64,000 nucleotides of DNA, taken from contig CAVSMF010000001.1 in the NCBI GenBank assembly GCA_963728975.1, positions 620,001 to 684,000 of the forward strand, read 5' to 3'. The notes under the pieces are model-generated. The model made no database searches and was not told where the DNA came from. It saw nothing but the letters and a program-made list of their open reading frames with translations. A program made the translations under genes and the position numbers. Below are positions 36,915 to 46,259 of the stretch, one piece after another. The DNA comes from DATFCK01 sp963728975. Lineage in GTDB: Bacteria; Verrucomicrobiota; Verrucomicrobiia; Chthoniobacterales; UBA10450. Positions within the stretch are counted from its first letter, which is position 1. Each line of letters opens with the position of its first letter.

Positions 36915-39209
36915 TCATTGCGGTTCCCCCACGATTTGCACTTCGGTCTCCAGTTCGATCCCGCGTTTCGCCCGCGCCGTGGCCTTGATCTTCTCGATCA
37001 ATTCCAAAATGTCTGACGCCGTCGCACCGCCCTCGTTCACGATGAAATTGCCGTGCACTTCCGAAACGCGGGCCCGCCCCACCCGGCAGTTCTTCAGGCC
37101 GAGTTCGTCCACCAGTTTTCCGGCCGGGCCCGAACCGGGATTTTTGAAAATGCATCCGGCGCTTTTTGCGATCGGCTGCGAAGCACGGCGCTTTTCCTGG
37201 GAAGCCTCCAGCCGGCGGGTGATCTCTTCCCTCGGAGACGGGGTTCCGGCAAACACGGCGGACACGGCAAAATTTTTCTCAAGCGACGGAACATGCCGGT
37301 AGCGGACCTCGAGTTCGTCGCGCGATTTGATCCGAACCTCGCCGTTCTCGTCCAGATAGCGAAGGCGCACCACGTTATCTAATGTTTGCCCTCCCATCGC
37401 TCCGGCGTTCATCCGTAGAGCCCCGCCCACCTCACCGGGAATTCCTTCCATCCACTCAAGGCCGCCCAATCCGGCATTCCTGCTCGCATAGGCGACTTCT
37501 TTCAATTTGGCGCCCGTGCCCGCGGTAATCTCGTTCCCCTCGATTGAAATCTTCTCGAAATCACCGCCACAGGGATGAACGACCACGCCCCGAATCCCGC
37601 CGTCGCGCACCAGCAGGTTCGAACCCCGGCCGATGACGAAAAGGGGAAGATTCTCGCGCCGGCAGAATCGAATGATCTCGGCGAACGCGTTTTCGTTACG
37701 GGGTTCAACCCAGAATTGAGCGGGCCCCCCAACCCGGAGAGTGGTATGCCTGGCTAACGGCTCGTACAACTGCGCCTCCCCCTCAGGGCCGACGATCGCC
37801 TTTAGTTTTTCGGCGATCACCAGATCCGCCGCCAGGATGGACAATTGCTCGTGAATGTTGCCCGCCCCGAGGCTTAAAACCAGATCGCCATCATCAATCA
37901 TGTTGCCGACATCGCAATGAACGCGCTGCAATTGCGGCTGGTAACTCACCCCGGTGTGCCCGTGCCGCCTGATCTCATCGGCAATCGTCTGACCGGTTAT
38001 TCCCGGAATTGGTGCTTCGCTGGCCGCATAAACATCGGTTACGACCACTTTGTCCGCGTCGTCGAAAGCGGCGCCAAACTGTTTGCCTAACGCTTTGGTG
38101 CGCGAATACCGATGCGGCTGAAACATGGCCAGCACACGCTTCCGCCCGGTCGAACGCGCCGTCTTCAGGGTCGCCCGTATTTCAGTCGGATGATGCGCGT
38201 AATCGTCAACCAGCAAAAACCGGTCGCTGGCATACTTGATCTCAAACCGACGGCGGGCGTGCTCGAACCAGCCAAGGGAACCGGAAATTTTTTCAAATGA
38301 AACACCCAACTCGGTGGCGAGGGCAATCACGCCCAGCGCATTGTGGACGTTGTGGCGGCCGGGCACATTCAGAACCGCTTCGCCCAGGCGCTGGCCGCCT
38401 CGGTAAACACAAAATCGGGAGGAGAAATCCCGCAGTTCGACATCGCCGCCCCGATAATCGGCCGGATCGGACAAGCCATACGAAATCGCCGGGATGGAGC
38501 GGCACAATCGAGCCGCATTTGGGTCATCCGCGCTGTAAAATACTTTACCGCTGGTCTGCCCGATCAAGGTCGAAAATACCTGTTCGATCGCGGCCAGATC
38601 CGCATAAAAATCGAGGTGTTCTTCCTCGATATTTAAAATCAGGCTGTGTTCCGGGTGGAACAATGCCAATGTGCCATCGCTTTCGTCGCCTTCGGCCACA
38701 AAATATTCTCCGCGCCCGTCCCAGTGCGCGTTCCTGCCCAGGATCGGGATCTCTGCGCCGACGTAGTAGGAGGGATGTAAGCCGCCCCCAGCAAGGACGT
38801 GCGCAGCCATCGCCGCGGTAGTCGTCTTCCCGTGCATTCCCGCCACGATGATTCCGCGCTTCCCTCGCATCAGCGCGGCCAGGGCTTCGGCCCGCCGCAC
38901 CGCCGGAATTCCGTTCTGACGGGCTGCGGCCAGTATCGGATTCTCCTCCTTGATCGCGGACGAGAAGACGACCAGCTCGCTTCCCCGTGCATCCTCGGCC
39001 CGATGCGATCCGCAAAATCGCAGACCGAGACGCTGCAATCGAGCCGTCTCCTGGGTGCTGGCCTTGTCCGACCCGGCGACGTCGTGGCCGAGCTCGAGCA
39101 ACAGCGCCGCCAGCCCGCTCATCCCGCTTCCGGCTACCCCGACGAGATGGATCCGATGCCGCTCGCGCGTCAAAAACCGGGATAGATCGAGATCAGACGC
39201 GCTTGTCAT
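36915..39209 (-). CDS. murC-murB: MurC-MurB fusion: UDP-MurNAc--L-alanine ligase / UDP-enolpyruvylGlcNAc reductase
   Basis: 764 residues with two complete enzymes. MurC (1 to about 460) has HLVGVAGSGMSGLA at the start, VAGMHGKTTTAAM for ATP, EGDESDGTL and DDYAHHPTEI. MurB (about 475 to the end) has LYEPLARHTTLRVGGPA, IGRGSNLLVRDGG for FAD, GIPGEVGGALRMNAGA and SAGCIFKNPGSG with Cys where E. coli MurB has the catalytic Ser. The second domain makes UDP-MurNAc, which the first then loads with L-Ala, so the fusion joins two consecutive steps. No stop or frameshift is seen in the linker. Its start overlaps the murG stop by 17 bases. Confidence 0.96.
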   Translation of the reverse strand: MTSASDLDLSRFLTRERHRIHLVGVAGSGMSGLAALLLELGHDVAGSDKASTQETARLQRLGLRFCGSHRAEDARGSELVVFSSAIKEENPILAAARQNGIPAVRRAEALAALMRGKRGIIVAGMHGKTTTAAMAAHVLAGGGLHPSYYVGAEIPILGRNAHWDGRGEYFVAEGDESDGTLALFHPEHSLILNIEEEHLDFYADLAAIEQVFSTLIGQTSGKVFYSADDPNAARLCRSIPAISYGLSDPADYRGGDVELRDFSSRFCVYRGGQRLGEAVLNVPGRHNVHNALGVIALATELGVSFEKISGSLGWFEHARRRFEIKYASDRFLLVDDYAHHPTEIRATLKTARSTGRKRVLAMFQPHRYSRTKALGKQFGAAFDDADKVVVTDVYAASEAPIPGITGQTIADEIRRHGHTGVSYQPQLQRVHCDVGNMIDDGDLVLSLGAGNIHEQLSILAADLVIAEKLKAIVGPEGEAQLYEPLARHTTLRVGGPAQFWVEPRNENAFAEIIRFCRRENLPLFVIGRGSNLLVRDGGIRGVVVHPCGGDFEKISIEGNEITAGTGAKLKEVAYASRNAGLGGLEWMEGIPGEVGGALRMNAGAMGGQTLDNVVRLRYLDENGEVRIKSRDELEVRYRHVPSLEKNFAVSAVFAGTPSPREEITRRLEASQEKRRASQPIAKSAGCIFKNPGSGPAGKLVDELGLKNCRVGRARVSEVHGNFIVNEGGATASDILELIEKIKATARAKRGIELETEVQIVGEPQ

Positions 39210-40290
39210 GGGCAGTATATCTTTCGATCGTCGTCGCGATCAACCGGGCTGCTTCCTTCGGCGCCAGGCGCCCGGAGCTCTCCGACATCCATTTCAACTT
39301 TTGCCGGTTTCCGATCATCTCTTTGATTTGTCCAGCAAGCACGTCTCCGGAAAGTTCCGACTCCTTCAACAGGACAGCCGCGTGCGCGCGCACGAAAATC
39401 TCGGCGTTACGCGTTTGATGGTCGTCCGCGGCGTAAGGAAATGGAATCAGAATCGCCGGCAGCGCGAAGGTGGCAAACTCGGCCAGACTGGCGGCCCCGG
39501 AGCGAGCGACAGTGAGATCGGCCGCGCTGTAAACTTCTTCCATCCGGTGATGAAAAGCGGAAACGTAGGCTGGAATACCTTCCCGGTGGTAATTATCGGC
39601 CACCACCGGTTCGTCCCGGCTCCCCGAGAGATGAATGACCTGGAGCGGAAGTTCCCGGAGCGACGGCAGCGACTTGATCATGGCCTGGTTAATGCCGCTC
39701 GCTCCCTGGCTCCCGCCCATGACCAGGACCGTGTCCAAATCTTCTCGCAGTCCGAGTTTTCGCCGGGCCAGGCCGCGGTCCATGGGTTGCAGCTCGGACC
39801 GGATCGGCGTTCCGGTAAATTCGGTGCGCACTTTCGGGAAAAACGGCGCGCACTCCTTGAACCCTAACAGGACCGCTCGCACCATTCGGGCCGTGAGCCG
39901 GTTTGCCTTTCCCGGAATGGCGTTTGATTCATGAATAAAAGTGGCAACCCCGCGCAAACGGCCGGCCAGAATCGGAGCGGTAGAAGTAAACCCGCCCATC
40001 CCAAGAATCGCCTGCGGTTTGAACTTGCGGTAGATCGACCGGCAAAGGCCAAGACTTTGGTTGAACCGGCGCACGAAGCCGAGAATCGCGGGAGAATAAA
40101 GCGATGGCAAACCGATGGTGGGCAGTTTCTCGAATTGAAATTGATCCCGCTCCGAAAGAGCCAGGGTGTCGATTTCTTTTTCGGAAACGAATAGCATCAC
40201 CTGGTGGCCGCGATCGCGCAAAGTCTCGGCCACGGCCAGGCCGGGAAAGAGATGGCCGCCGGTGCCGCCGCATGCAATCACGGCGTTCAT
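39193..40290 (-). CDS. murG: UDP-GlcNAc:lipid I transferase MurG
   Basis: 365 residues from ATG 40290, where NAVIACGGTGGHLFPGLAVA, the first G-loop, begins; six more codons are open upstream. GMGGFTSTAPILAG and HESNAIPGKANRL form the acceptor site, and VMGGSQGASGIN, ARSGAASLAEF and LIPFPYAADDHQ bind UDP-GlcNAc. It makes lipid II at the inner face of the membrane. It lies between ftsW and murC-murB. Confidence 0.96.
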   Translation of the reverse strand: MNAVIACGGTGGHLFPGLAVAETLRDRGHQVMLFVSEKEIDTLALSERDQFQFEKLPTIGLPSLYSPAILGFVRRFNQSLGLCRSIYRKFKPQAILGMGGFTSTAPILAGRLRGVATFIHESNAIPGKANRLTARMVRAVLLGFKECAPFFPKVRTEFTGTPIRSELQPMDRGLARRKLGLREDLDTVLVMGGSQGASGINQAMIKSLPSLRELPLQVIHLSGSRDEPVVADNYHREGIPAYVSAFHHRMEEVYSAADLTVARSGAASLAEFATFALPAILIPFPYAADDHQTRNAEIFVRAHAAVLLKESELSGDVLAGQIKEMIGNRQKLKWMSESSGRLAPKEAARLIATTIERYTAHDKRV

Positions 40291-40329
40291 AAACAAACCC
40301 GGAGACATCGAAGGCTCATCGGTTCCATA

Positions 40330-41472
40330 TCAAATACGCGGGGTGACCCGAGCCTGGAGCGAGGTGCGCTTCTGGTTGACCGGCTCCAACACGCCCTGGC
40401 GATAGATGTTCAGCAGCACCCCGATCCCAAACAAACATTCCACCAAATTCGATCCGCCGTAGCTGATGAAAGGAAGGGAAAGCCCCTTGTTAGGCAAAAG
40501 AGAAGTTGTCACCCCGATGTTGACCGCGGCCTGCAAACCGAGGAGAGAAACGATCCCGCAGCCAATCAGCAGCCCGAACCGATCCTTGGCGTGCAGCGCA
40601 ATCATTAAACCGCAGACGATGATGACAACGTAAAGGAAAACCACCACCAGGCTGATTCGCAAACCGAGCTCCTCCCCGATCATCGGAAAAATGAAATCGG
40701 TATGAGCATAAGGCAGATAGAGCATTTTTTGCCGGCCGTTCCCCAGGCCCAGCCCCTCCATTCCACCGCTGCCCCAGGCAATAAGAGCCTGCATTTGCTG
40801 GAGACCGGCGTCGTCCTTGAAGCGTTCCGGGTCCATGAACGCGGCCAATCGGCTCGCCCGCTGCGAGATTTGAGTCGCCAGAAACAACATTCCGCCCAGC
40901 CCGGTCACCGAAATCGCTCCCAGCAGCACCGGGTTCGTGCCGGCGACAAACATGACCAGAAACGCCGTGACCGCCAGCAAAGCAGCAGTTCCAAGATCGA
41001 CTTCCCCAAGGACGAGTCCGAGCAGCGGAAGAATGATCAGCACCGGAATGAGAAAACCGTAAAGGGGATGGCTGCTGGCCTTTTCATGGCGGGCAAACCA
41101 GTAGCCGAGAAAAAAAACGAGGGCGATTTTGGCGATCTCCGACGGCTGAAAACTAAACGCGCCCACACCCAGCCATCGCCTGGAGCCGTTCAAGCGCAGC
41201 CCGACATGCGGGACAAAGCAAAGGACCAGCAGAACCAGGGCGACCCCGAACCAGATCCACCAGGTCCGCTGCCAGAAATGATAATCCACCAGCGCGGCCG
41301 CGGCGCACGCGATCAGACCGACGACCAGCCAGACACCTTGCCGTTTAACGAAAGCATAAACATCCCCGTGGGATTCGCGCGCGAAAGCGCTGGTGCTGAA
41401 AAGCATGATGATGCCGATGGCCAGCAGCCCAAGCACGGCCAGGAAAACCAGATATGCGCTTTTCCGGTGCAT
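40330..41472 (-). CDS. ftsW: lipid II polymerase FtsW
   Basis: 380 residues with about ten membrane helices. SEDS-family glycosyltransferase of the divisome. RRWLGVGAFSFQPSEIAKIALV near residue 95, VLGEVDLGTAALL with the catalytic-type Asp, and NKGLSLPFISYGGSNLVE are the signatures. PYAHTDFIFPMIGEELGL is the loop common to FtsW. It works with FtsI at 47 kb. The C-terminal tail is short and basic. Confidence 0.95.
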   Translation of the reverse strand: MHRKSAYLVFLAVLGLLAIGIIMLFSTSAFARESHGDVYAFVKRQGVWLVVGLIACAAAALVDYHFWQRTWWIWFGVALVLLVLCFVPHVGLRLNGSRRWLGVGAFSFQPSEIAKIALVFFLGYWFARHEKASSHPLYGFLIPVLIILPLLGLVLGEVDLGTAALLAVTAFLVMFVAGTNPVLLGAISVTGLGGMLFLATQISQRASRLAAFMDPERFKDDAGLQQMQALIAWGSGGMEGLGLGNGRQKMLYLPYAHTDFIFPMIGEELGLRISLVVVFLYVVIIVCGLMIALHAKDRFGLLIGCGIVSLLGLQAAVNIGVTTSLLPNKGLSLPFISYGGSNLVECLFGIGVLLNIYRQGVLEPVNQKRTSLQARVTPRI

Positions 41473-41669
41473 GATTTAGGGATTTCGGGAAGCGCGGGCA
41501 TTTTGCCGGGCAGCTTGAATATACCTCTCGTCCGGACGCCGTCCGTTGTTCCGCGATTCAACATCGGTAGGGACGCCGCGCTGCGGCGTCCGGACAGCGC
41601 AGCGCGCTCTCCCTGGCATTGACAGCCTCCAATATGCCCGCGCTCCCCAAAGAATTTGCCCGTCCTCTG
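41473..41669. repeat. intergenic gap in the dcw cluster with palindromes
   Basis: The largest gap in the cluster (197 bases). CGGGCATTTTGCCGGG lies at 41495-41510 and GGGACGCCGCGCTGCGGCGTCC near 41572-41593, the latter an excellent hairpin. Similar small palindromes lie between murE and murF. No gene was seen. Confidence 0.6.
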
Positions 41670-42287
41670 TCATTCGCGCCTTCCTTTTGTCGTTTTGGCC
41701 GGGATCACCAGCTTTTGTCCGATCTGCAACCGCCGCGGATCATCGATGTGATTGATTTCGATTAAATCGTCATAAGGCACCTTGAATTTCCTGGCGATGG
41801 TGACCGGATTATCGCCCTTAACCACCACGTAGATTTTTCCCGATTCGCCTTTGCCCGCCGCCTCGGTTGTTTTGACATGTTCGTTCTTATGGTCCGCTTT
41901 CTTGCCGGTTTCCGCCGTCGTTTGGGCCGCAGACGGAGATTCGCGGCGTTGGCTTTCCTTTGCCGCGGGAACGGTCCGCGGGACCGCCTCTTTGTTCTGC
42001 ACCGCCCCGCTGGTCCGGCTGGAAGCGGCGGCCGGCCCCGCGTTTCGTGACGAATTCGGCGTTTGACGAGTTTTGATCGCGTTGAATGCAACAATTCCCG
42101 AAACGGCCACCACATGGAGCAGTAGAACAATCAGCAACGCCCGGGATAACTTCATGTTCGGTTCGGTCATCTCGTCGTAGTCGGCTGTCGCCGCAATCCG
42201 AAGCGGACGGCGAGCCGTTCTGGCGCGCAGCTTTTTCCGCCGGCGCAGTTTTAGCCTGGGGAATCTCGGGAGCTTCAGGTTTTTCAT
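41670..42287 (-). CDS. LysM-domain membrane protein within the dcw cluster
   Basis: 205 residues from ATG 42287, chosen for its ATGA overlap with murD. A basic cytoplasmic tail (RLKLRRRKKLRARTARR) leads to one membrane helix (ALLIVLLLHVVAVSGIVAF), then a low-complexity Ala/Lys/Glu/Thr stalk of about 80 residues, and a single C-terminal LysM (YVVVKGDNPVTIARKFKVPY, LIEINHI, LQIGQKLVIPA). It is probably periplasmic and binds peptidoglycan. Its place between murD and ftsW suggests a role in septal wall synthesis. Confidence 0.85.
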   Translation of the reverse strand: MKNLKLPRFPRLKLRRRKKLRARTARRPLRIAATADYDEMTEPNMKLSRALLIVLLLHVVAVSGIVAFNAIKTRQTPNSSRNAGPAAASSRTSGAVQNKEAVPRTVPAAKESQRRESPSAAQTTAETGKKADHKNEHVKTTEAAGKGESGKIYVVVKGDNPVTIARKFKVPYDDLIEINHIDDPRRLQIGQKLVIPAKTTKGRRE

Positions 42288-43618
42288 TTTGATTTGGGGA
42301 GGGCATGCACGAGCGCGCGAAACTGATCCCCGCGATCGGCGTAGCTTTTGAACATGTCGAACGAAGATGTGCCGGGAGAGAAAAGGACAACATCGCCGGC
42401 AGTGGCCGCGGCCTGGGCCCGCTCGACTGCATCGGCAATCGACTTCGCCATCTCGATCTTTGCCGCTCCGTCCCAATCGCGCCCGATCCGATCCGCCATT
42501 TCGCCGATCAAGACAGCCGATTTTACCTTCTCCGCGATCAGCGGACGGAGCGATTCGAAAGTGAACCCCTTGTCCTTGCCGCCGGCGATGAGCACGACCG
42601 GTTTGTCCTGGGCCAGCAGGGCTTTTTCCAGAGCATCGAGATTTGTGGCTTTCGAGTCGTTAACGTAATCGACACCGGCCACCTGCCGGACGAACTCACA
42701 ACGGTGCGGTTGGGGCTGGTAGCTGGAGAGCGGCGGCACCATTTCGGCGAACGACAGACCGCGGGCCATGCCGGCGGCGAGCGTCGCCATCAGGTTCTCG
42801 ATGTTATGCGAACCACGAACCTTCGTCGCCCCCAGACGCAAAACCGGCTCGTTCCGGTAAACAATGGATCCCTCCGCCACCCGAAAATCGGCCCAGTCGG
42901 CGTAAGCGCTAAACGTAATTCTGCGGGGCGCCAGAGCCGGCAGATTATTTTCAGCGGCGTTGACAACCGCAACATCCCTGGCCGTCTGGTTTTCAAAAAT
43001 CCGAAGCTTGGCCGCCCGATAATCGGCCACCGACCGGTAACGATCGAGGTGATCGGGAGCGAAGTTCAACCAAACCGCGACCTCGGGATGAAAGGTCTCA
43101 ATTGTTTCGAGCTGAAACGAGCTGACTTCCGCGGTCAGAAGATCGAAATCTTTCCTGCGACGGGCGATCTCGGAGAGCGGCTTACCGATGTTGCCGCAGG
43201 CGATGGTGCGTTGACCGCAGGCATTTAACATCTGCGCGATCATCTCGGTGGTGGTGGTCTTGCCGTTGGTGCCGGTGACCGCGATTACCGGCAGCCGGCA
43301 GAAACGCCAGCCCAGTTCGAGCTCGCCCATCACCGGAATTTGGCGGGCAAAAAAGTTGCGAGCCAGGGACGACTCCGGGTCCACTCCCGGGCTGAGGATT
43401 GCCAGGGAATAGGCGGCCGAATCGCTGTCCGCGGCCGGACCGCAGACGATCCGAACACCGCGGGCACGAAGGTTATTCAGGGTCGAGTTGGGCAATTTCG
43501 GTTCTTCGGCGCTATCCAGCACTGTAACTTCCGCGCCTTCTTCCCTGAGTAGCAGCGCCGCCGCCGTCCCGCTTAACCCGGCGCCGAGCACGGCGACATG
43601 TTGATCCTGGTAACGCAA
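42284..43618 (-). CDS. murD: UDP-MurNAc-L-Ala--D-glutamate ligase
   Basis: 444 residues. Adds D-Glu to the murein stem. VAVLGAGLSGTAAALLL is the N-terminal Rossmann part, VIAVTGTNGKTTTTEM the ATP loop, NFAPDHLDRYRS the Mur-ligase His/Asp motif, VRGSHNIENLMA and NDSKATNLDALEKAL the C-terminal ones. All key residues appear intact. It starts 4 nt after mraY. Confidence 0.96.
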   Translation of the reverse strand: MRYQDQHVAVLGAGLSGTAAALLLREEGAEVTVLDSAEEPKLPNSTLNNLRARGVRIVCGPAADSDSAAYSLAILSPGVDPESSLARNFFARQIPVMGELELGWRFCRLPVIAVTGTNGKTTTTEMIAQMLNACGQRTIACGNIGKPLSEIARRRKDFDLLTAEVSSFQLETIETFHPEVAVWLNFAPDHLDRYRSVADYRAAKLRIFENQTARDVAVVNAAENNLPALAPRRITFSAYADWADFRVAEGSIVYRNEPVLRLGATKVRGSHNIENLMATLAAGMARGLSFAEMVPPLSSYQPQPHRCEFVRQVAGVDYVNDSKATNLDALEKALLAQDKPVVLIAGGKDKGFTFESLRPLIAEKVKSAVLIGEMADRIGRDWDGAAKIEMAKSIADAVERAQAAATAGDVVLFSPGTSSFDMFKSYADRGDQFRALVHALPKSK

Positions 43619-43622
43619 GTTT

Positions 43623-44723
43623 CTACCTCAATTTAAGTGTGGCCAGACCGAGGAGGGCGAAAATGGCCGACAAAATCCAAAACCGCACAATCACGGTGTT
43701 TTCTTTCCAGCCTCTCAATTCGAAATGATGATGAAGCGGCGACATGGCAAAAATCCGGCGGCCGGTCAGCTGGAAACTGATGACCTGCAGAATCACCGAG
43801 ACTGCTTCGATCACGAACACGCCGCCGACGACCACCAGCAAGAGTTCCTGTTTGCAGCAAATCGCGACCACACCAATCATCCCGCCGATGGCGAGGGAGC
43901 CGGTGTCGCCCATGAAAACTTTTGCCGGATGACAATTGAACCAGAGAAAACCCAACCCGGCTCCGACCAGGGCGCTGCAGACGACGGTGAGCTCGCCGGT
44001 GAACGGGTAAAATGGGACCTGAAGGTATTCCGCGATCCGGAAGTTGCCGGCGGCATAGGCCAGGAGGGCATAAGCAAATGCCACCGTAATCGTGCAACCG
44101 ATGGCCAATCCGTCCAGCCCGTCGGTTAGGTTTACGGCGTTGGAGGAGCCCACGATAACAAGCGCGAAAAAAAGAAACGTAAACCAACCCATGTTGGTTA
44201 TGACCGGCGATTTGATGAACGGCACATAAAGCGAGCGGGCCTGAACTTCGAGCAACGGGCTGGTTAGGAACACCGCCGCGACCACACAAGCGAGGAAGAG
44301 CTGGCAAACAAGCTTGACCCGCCCGGGAACGCCGTCGGTTTTGCGTTTGCTCACCTTGAGGTAGTCGTCGAGGAATCCAAGCGCACCCAAAAAGATCATG
44401 CTGAATAAAACCAGCCAGACGAACCGGTTGTCGGGCCGGGCCCAGAGGACGCTGGCAATGAAAACCGATCCTATAATAATAACGCCGCCCATGGTCGGCG
44501 TGCCCTGCTTCGGGCCGTGCAATTCCGCCAGATGCCGGACTTCCTCGGCGCTCCGGATCGGTTGACCCACTTTCAGGGAAATAAGTTTGCGAATGACGAC
44601 GTTGCCAAAAAGCAGCGAAACCCCGAACCCCGTTACCGCACTGGCAACCGCCCGGAACGTAACGTAGGAAAAAACATTGAACCCGCCGAATTGATCGCTC
44701 AGGCGATGGAGGTAATACATCAT
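43623..44723 (-). CDS. mraY: phospho-MurNAc-pentapeptide translocase MraY
   Basis: 366 residues, ten membrane helices. It transfers phospho-MurNAc-pentapeptide to the lipid carrier. GTPTMGGVIIIGSV, FLDDYLKVSKR with the Asp pair, NAVNLTDGLDGLAIG and FMGDTGSLAIGGMIG and SPLHHHFELRGWKE are the family motifs. The start overlaps the murF stop by ATGA (44720-44723). Confidence 0.97.
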   Translation of the reverse strand: MMYYLHRLSDQFGGFNVFSYVTFRAVASAVTGFGVSLLFGNVVIRKLISLKVGQPIRSAEEVRHLAELHGPKQGTPTMGGVIIIGSVFIASVLWARPDNRFVWLVLFSMIFLGALGFLDDYLKVSKRKTDGVPGRVKLVCQLFLACVVAAVFLTSPLLEVQARSLYVPFIKSPVITNMGWFTFLFFALVIVGSSNAVNLTDGLDGLAIGCTITVAFAYALLAYAAGNFRIAEYLQVPFYPFTGELTVVCSALVGAGLGFLWFNCHPAKVFMGDTGSLAIGGMIGVVAICCKQELLLVVVGGVFVIEAVSVILQVISFQLTGRRIFAMSPLHHHFELRGWKENTVIVRFWILSAIFALLGLATLKLR

Positions 44724-46114
44724 ACCGGCACGCCCTCCCCCGATCTCCGGGCAAACTCCTCCAACACCTTTTCCATCCGCGCGGTCCGGCTTCCTTTCAC
44801 CAAAACAAGATCGCCTGGCCGCGCAATCCGTTCGAGAACCTGAACCGCTTCATCAGCCGAGGCCACCACCAAAGAATCCTTTAACCCGGCATTGCGCGCT
44901 CCTTCCGCAATCGTTTTTCCGGCGTCACCGATCGCGATCAACCGATCCACCCCCAAGGAAGCCGCCTTCTCTCCCACTTCCCGATGTCCGCGCTCGGTCT
45001 CGGCCCCCAATTCGCGCATTTCTCCCAGAACTGCGATGCGTTTTCCGTCCACGTCCAACTCCACCAGCGTGCGCAGGGCCGCTTTGGTCGAATCGGGGTT
45101 TGCGTTATAGCTGTCGTCGATGAATTGAACGCCGCGGATCTCCCTGATCTGCAAACGCGCCTTGGTCAACGGCGCCGCCGCCAATCCCGCCGCCGCTTCT
45201 TCCAGGGACAAACCGAAGGCCCGACCCGCGGCCACGGCCAAAAGCGCATTCTGAATCATGTGCGAACCCGGAACCGGCAACTGGGCCCGGCAGCGATGAG
45301 CTCCTTCCAAGATCGTGAAATCGGAACCGTTCGCCGTTTGCGATATTTCACCCGCACGAATGTCGCCGCGGCTTGTTCCAGCGAGAATAACGCGGGCACG
45401 GGTCCGGCCGGCAATATCCGCGGTAAAGGGATCGTCCGCATTCAGAATAACCCAGCCGTCCGGGCCGATTATCTCGGCCAGCGCCCCTTTTTCCCGGGCA
45501 ATTGCATTCTGCGAACCCATGAATTCAATGTGCGCGATCCCAATGTTGGTGATAATCGCCGCATCGGGAGCGGCGATCTTCGCAAGCGCGGCAATTTCGC
45601 CGGGATGATTCATTCCGATCTCCCAAACCGCGATCTGATCGTCGGACGTGGCCTGTAAAATCGTGCGCGGCAGACCGACATGATTGTTGAAGTTGCCCTC
45701 GGTTTTGGTCACCCGATAACGGCGGGCCAGGACCGCCGCGGCGAAATCCTTCGTGCTGGTTTTTCCGTTGCTGCCGGTTATGCCCAGAACATTCAGCGGC
45801 AGCGATTTCCGGTAATTCGCCGCCAGTTCCTGATACGCCTGTAAGGTATCGGAAACGCGCAGGAGCAGGAATTGCTCCGGAACTTTGCCCCTCCAACTCA
45901 GGTCGACCACCGCCCCGGCCGCGCCCGATTTGGCCGCCGCCTCCACGAACTTGTGGCCGTCAAAGTTTTCACCGCGCAAAGCGATAAACAATTCGCCGGG
46001 TTTCAGCGTTCGCGAATCGGTGCTGATCGCATCAACCGGGAGCGCCGGATTGCCTTTGCCCTCGATTGCGGCCCCGGCAAACTCAGCTATCTGAGAAATC
46101 GTCAGCGCATTCAT
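44720..46114 (-). CDS. murF: UDP-MurNAc-tripeptide--D-Ala-D-Ala ligase
   Basis: 464 residues from ATG 46114 (NALTISQIAEFAGA). The longer frame to 46237 crosses palindromes and is rejected. VLGITGSNGKTSTKDF is the ATP loop, FNNHVGLPRTIL and NIGIAHIEFMGS are typical of MurF, and FIDDSYNANPDSTKAAL the C-terminal motif. It completes the pentapeptide with the product of Ddl. Confidence 0.96.
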   Translation of the reverse strand: MNALTISQIAEFAGAAIEGKGNPALPVDAISTDSRTLKPGELFIALRGENFDGHKFVEAAAKSGAAGAVVDLSWRGKVPEQFLLLRVSDTLQAYQELAANYRKSLPLNVLGITGSNGKTSTKDFAAAVLARRYRVTKTEGNFNNHVGLPRTILQATSDDQIAVWEIGMNHPGEIAALAKIAAPDAAIITNIGIAHIEFMGSQNAIAREKGALAEIIGPDGWVILNADDPFTADIAGRTRARVILAGTSRGDIRAGEISQTANGSDFTILEGAHRCRAQLPVPGSHMIQNALLAVAAGRAFGLSLEEAAAGLAAAPLTKARLQIREIRGVQFIDDSYNANPDSTKAALRTLVELDVDGKRIAVLGEMRELGAETERGHREVGEKAASLGVDRLIAIGDAGKTIAEGARNAGLKDSLVVASADEAVQVLERIARPGDLVLVKGSRTARMEKVLEEFARRSGEGVPV

Positions 46115-46259
46115 AGGAGAGAGGAGACATTTTGCCCCCTGAGCCCGGCAGATTGCCGGCGGCTCCGCAGACGACTCAAATGGAACGCGTCCGGCAACAT
46201 GCCGGACAAAACGGGCAACATGCCCGTGCTCCCCCATCCGTTTAAAACCAAAAACTTCT
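46115..46259. repeat. three small palindromes between murE and murF
   Basis: CCGGCAGATTGCCGG (46145-46159), CCGGCAACATGCCGG (46191-46205, extended to 19 bases by GT and AC) and CGGGCAACATGCCCG (46212-46226). All have the form of a GC arm around a GCAxxxTGC centre. They could be protein sites or remnants of REP-like elements. Confidence 0.65.
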
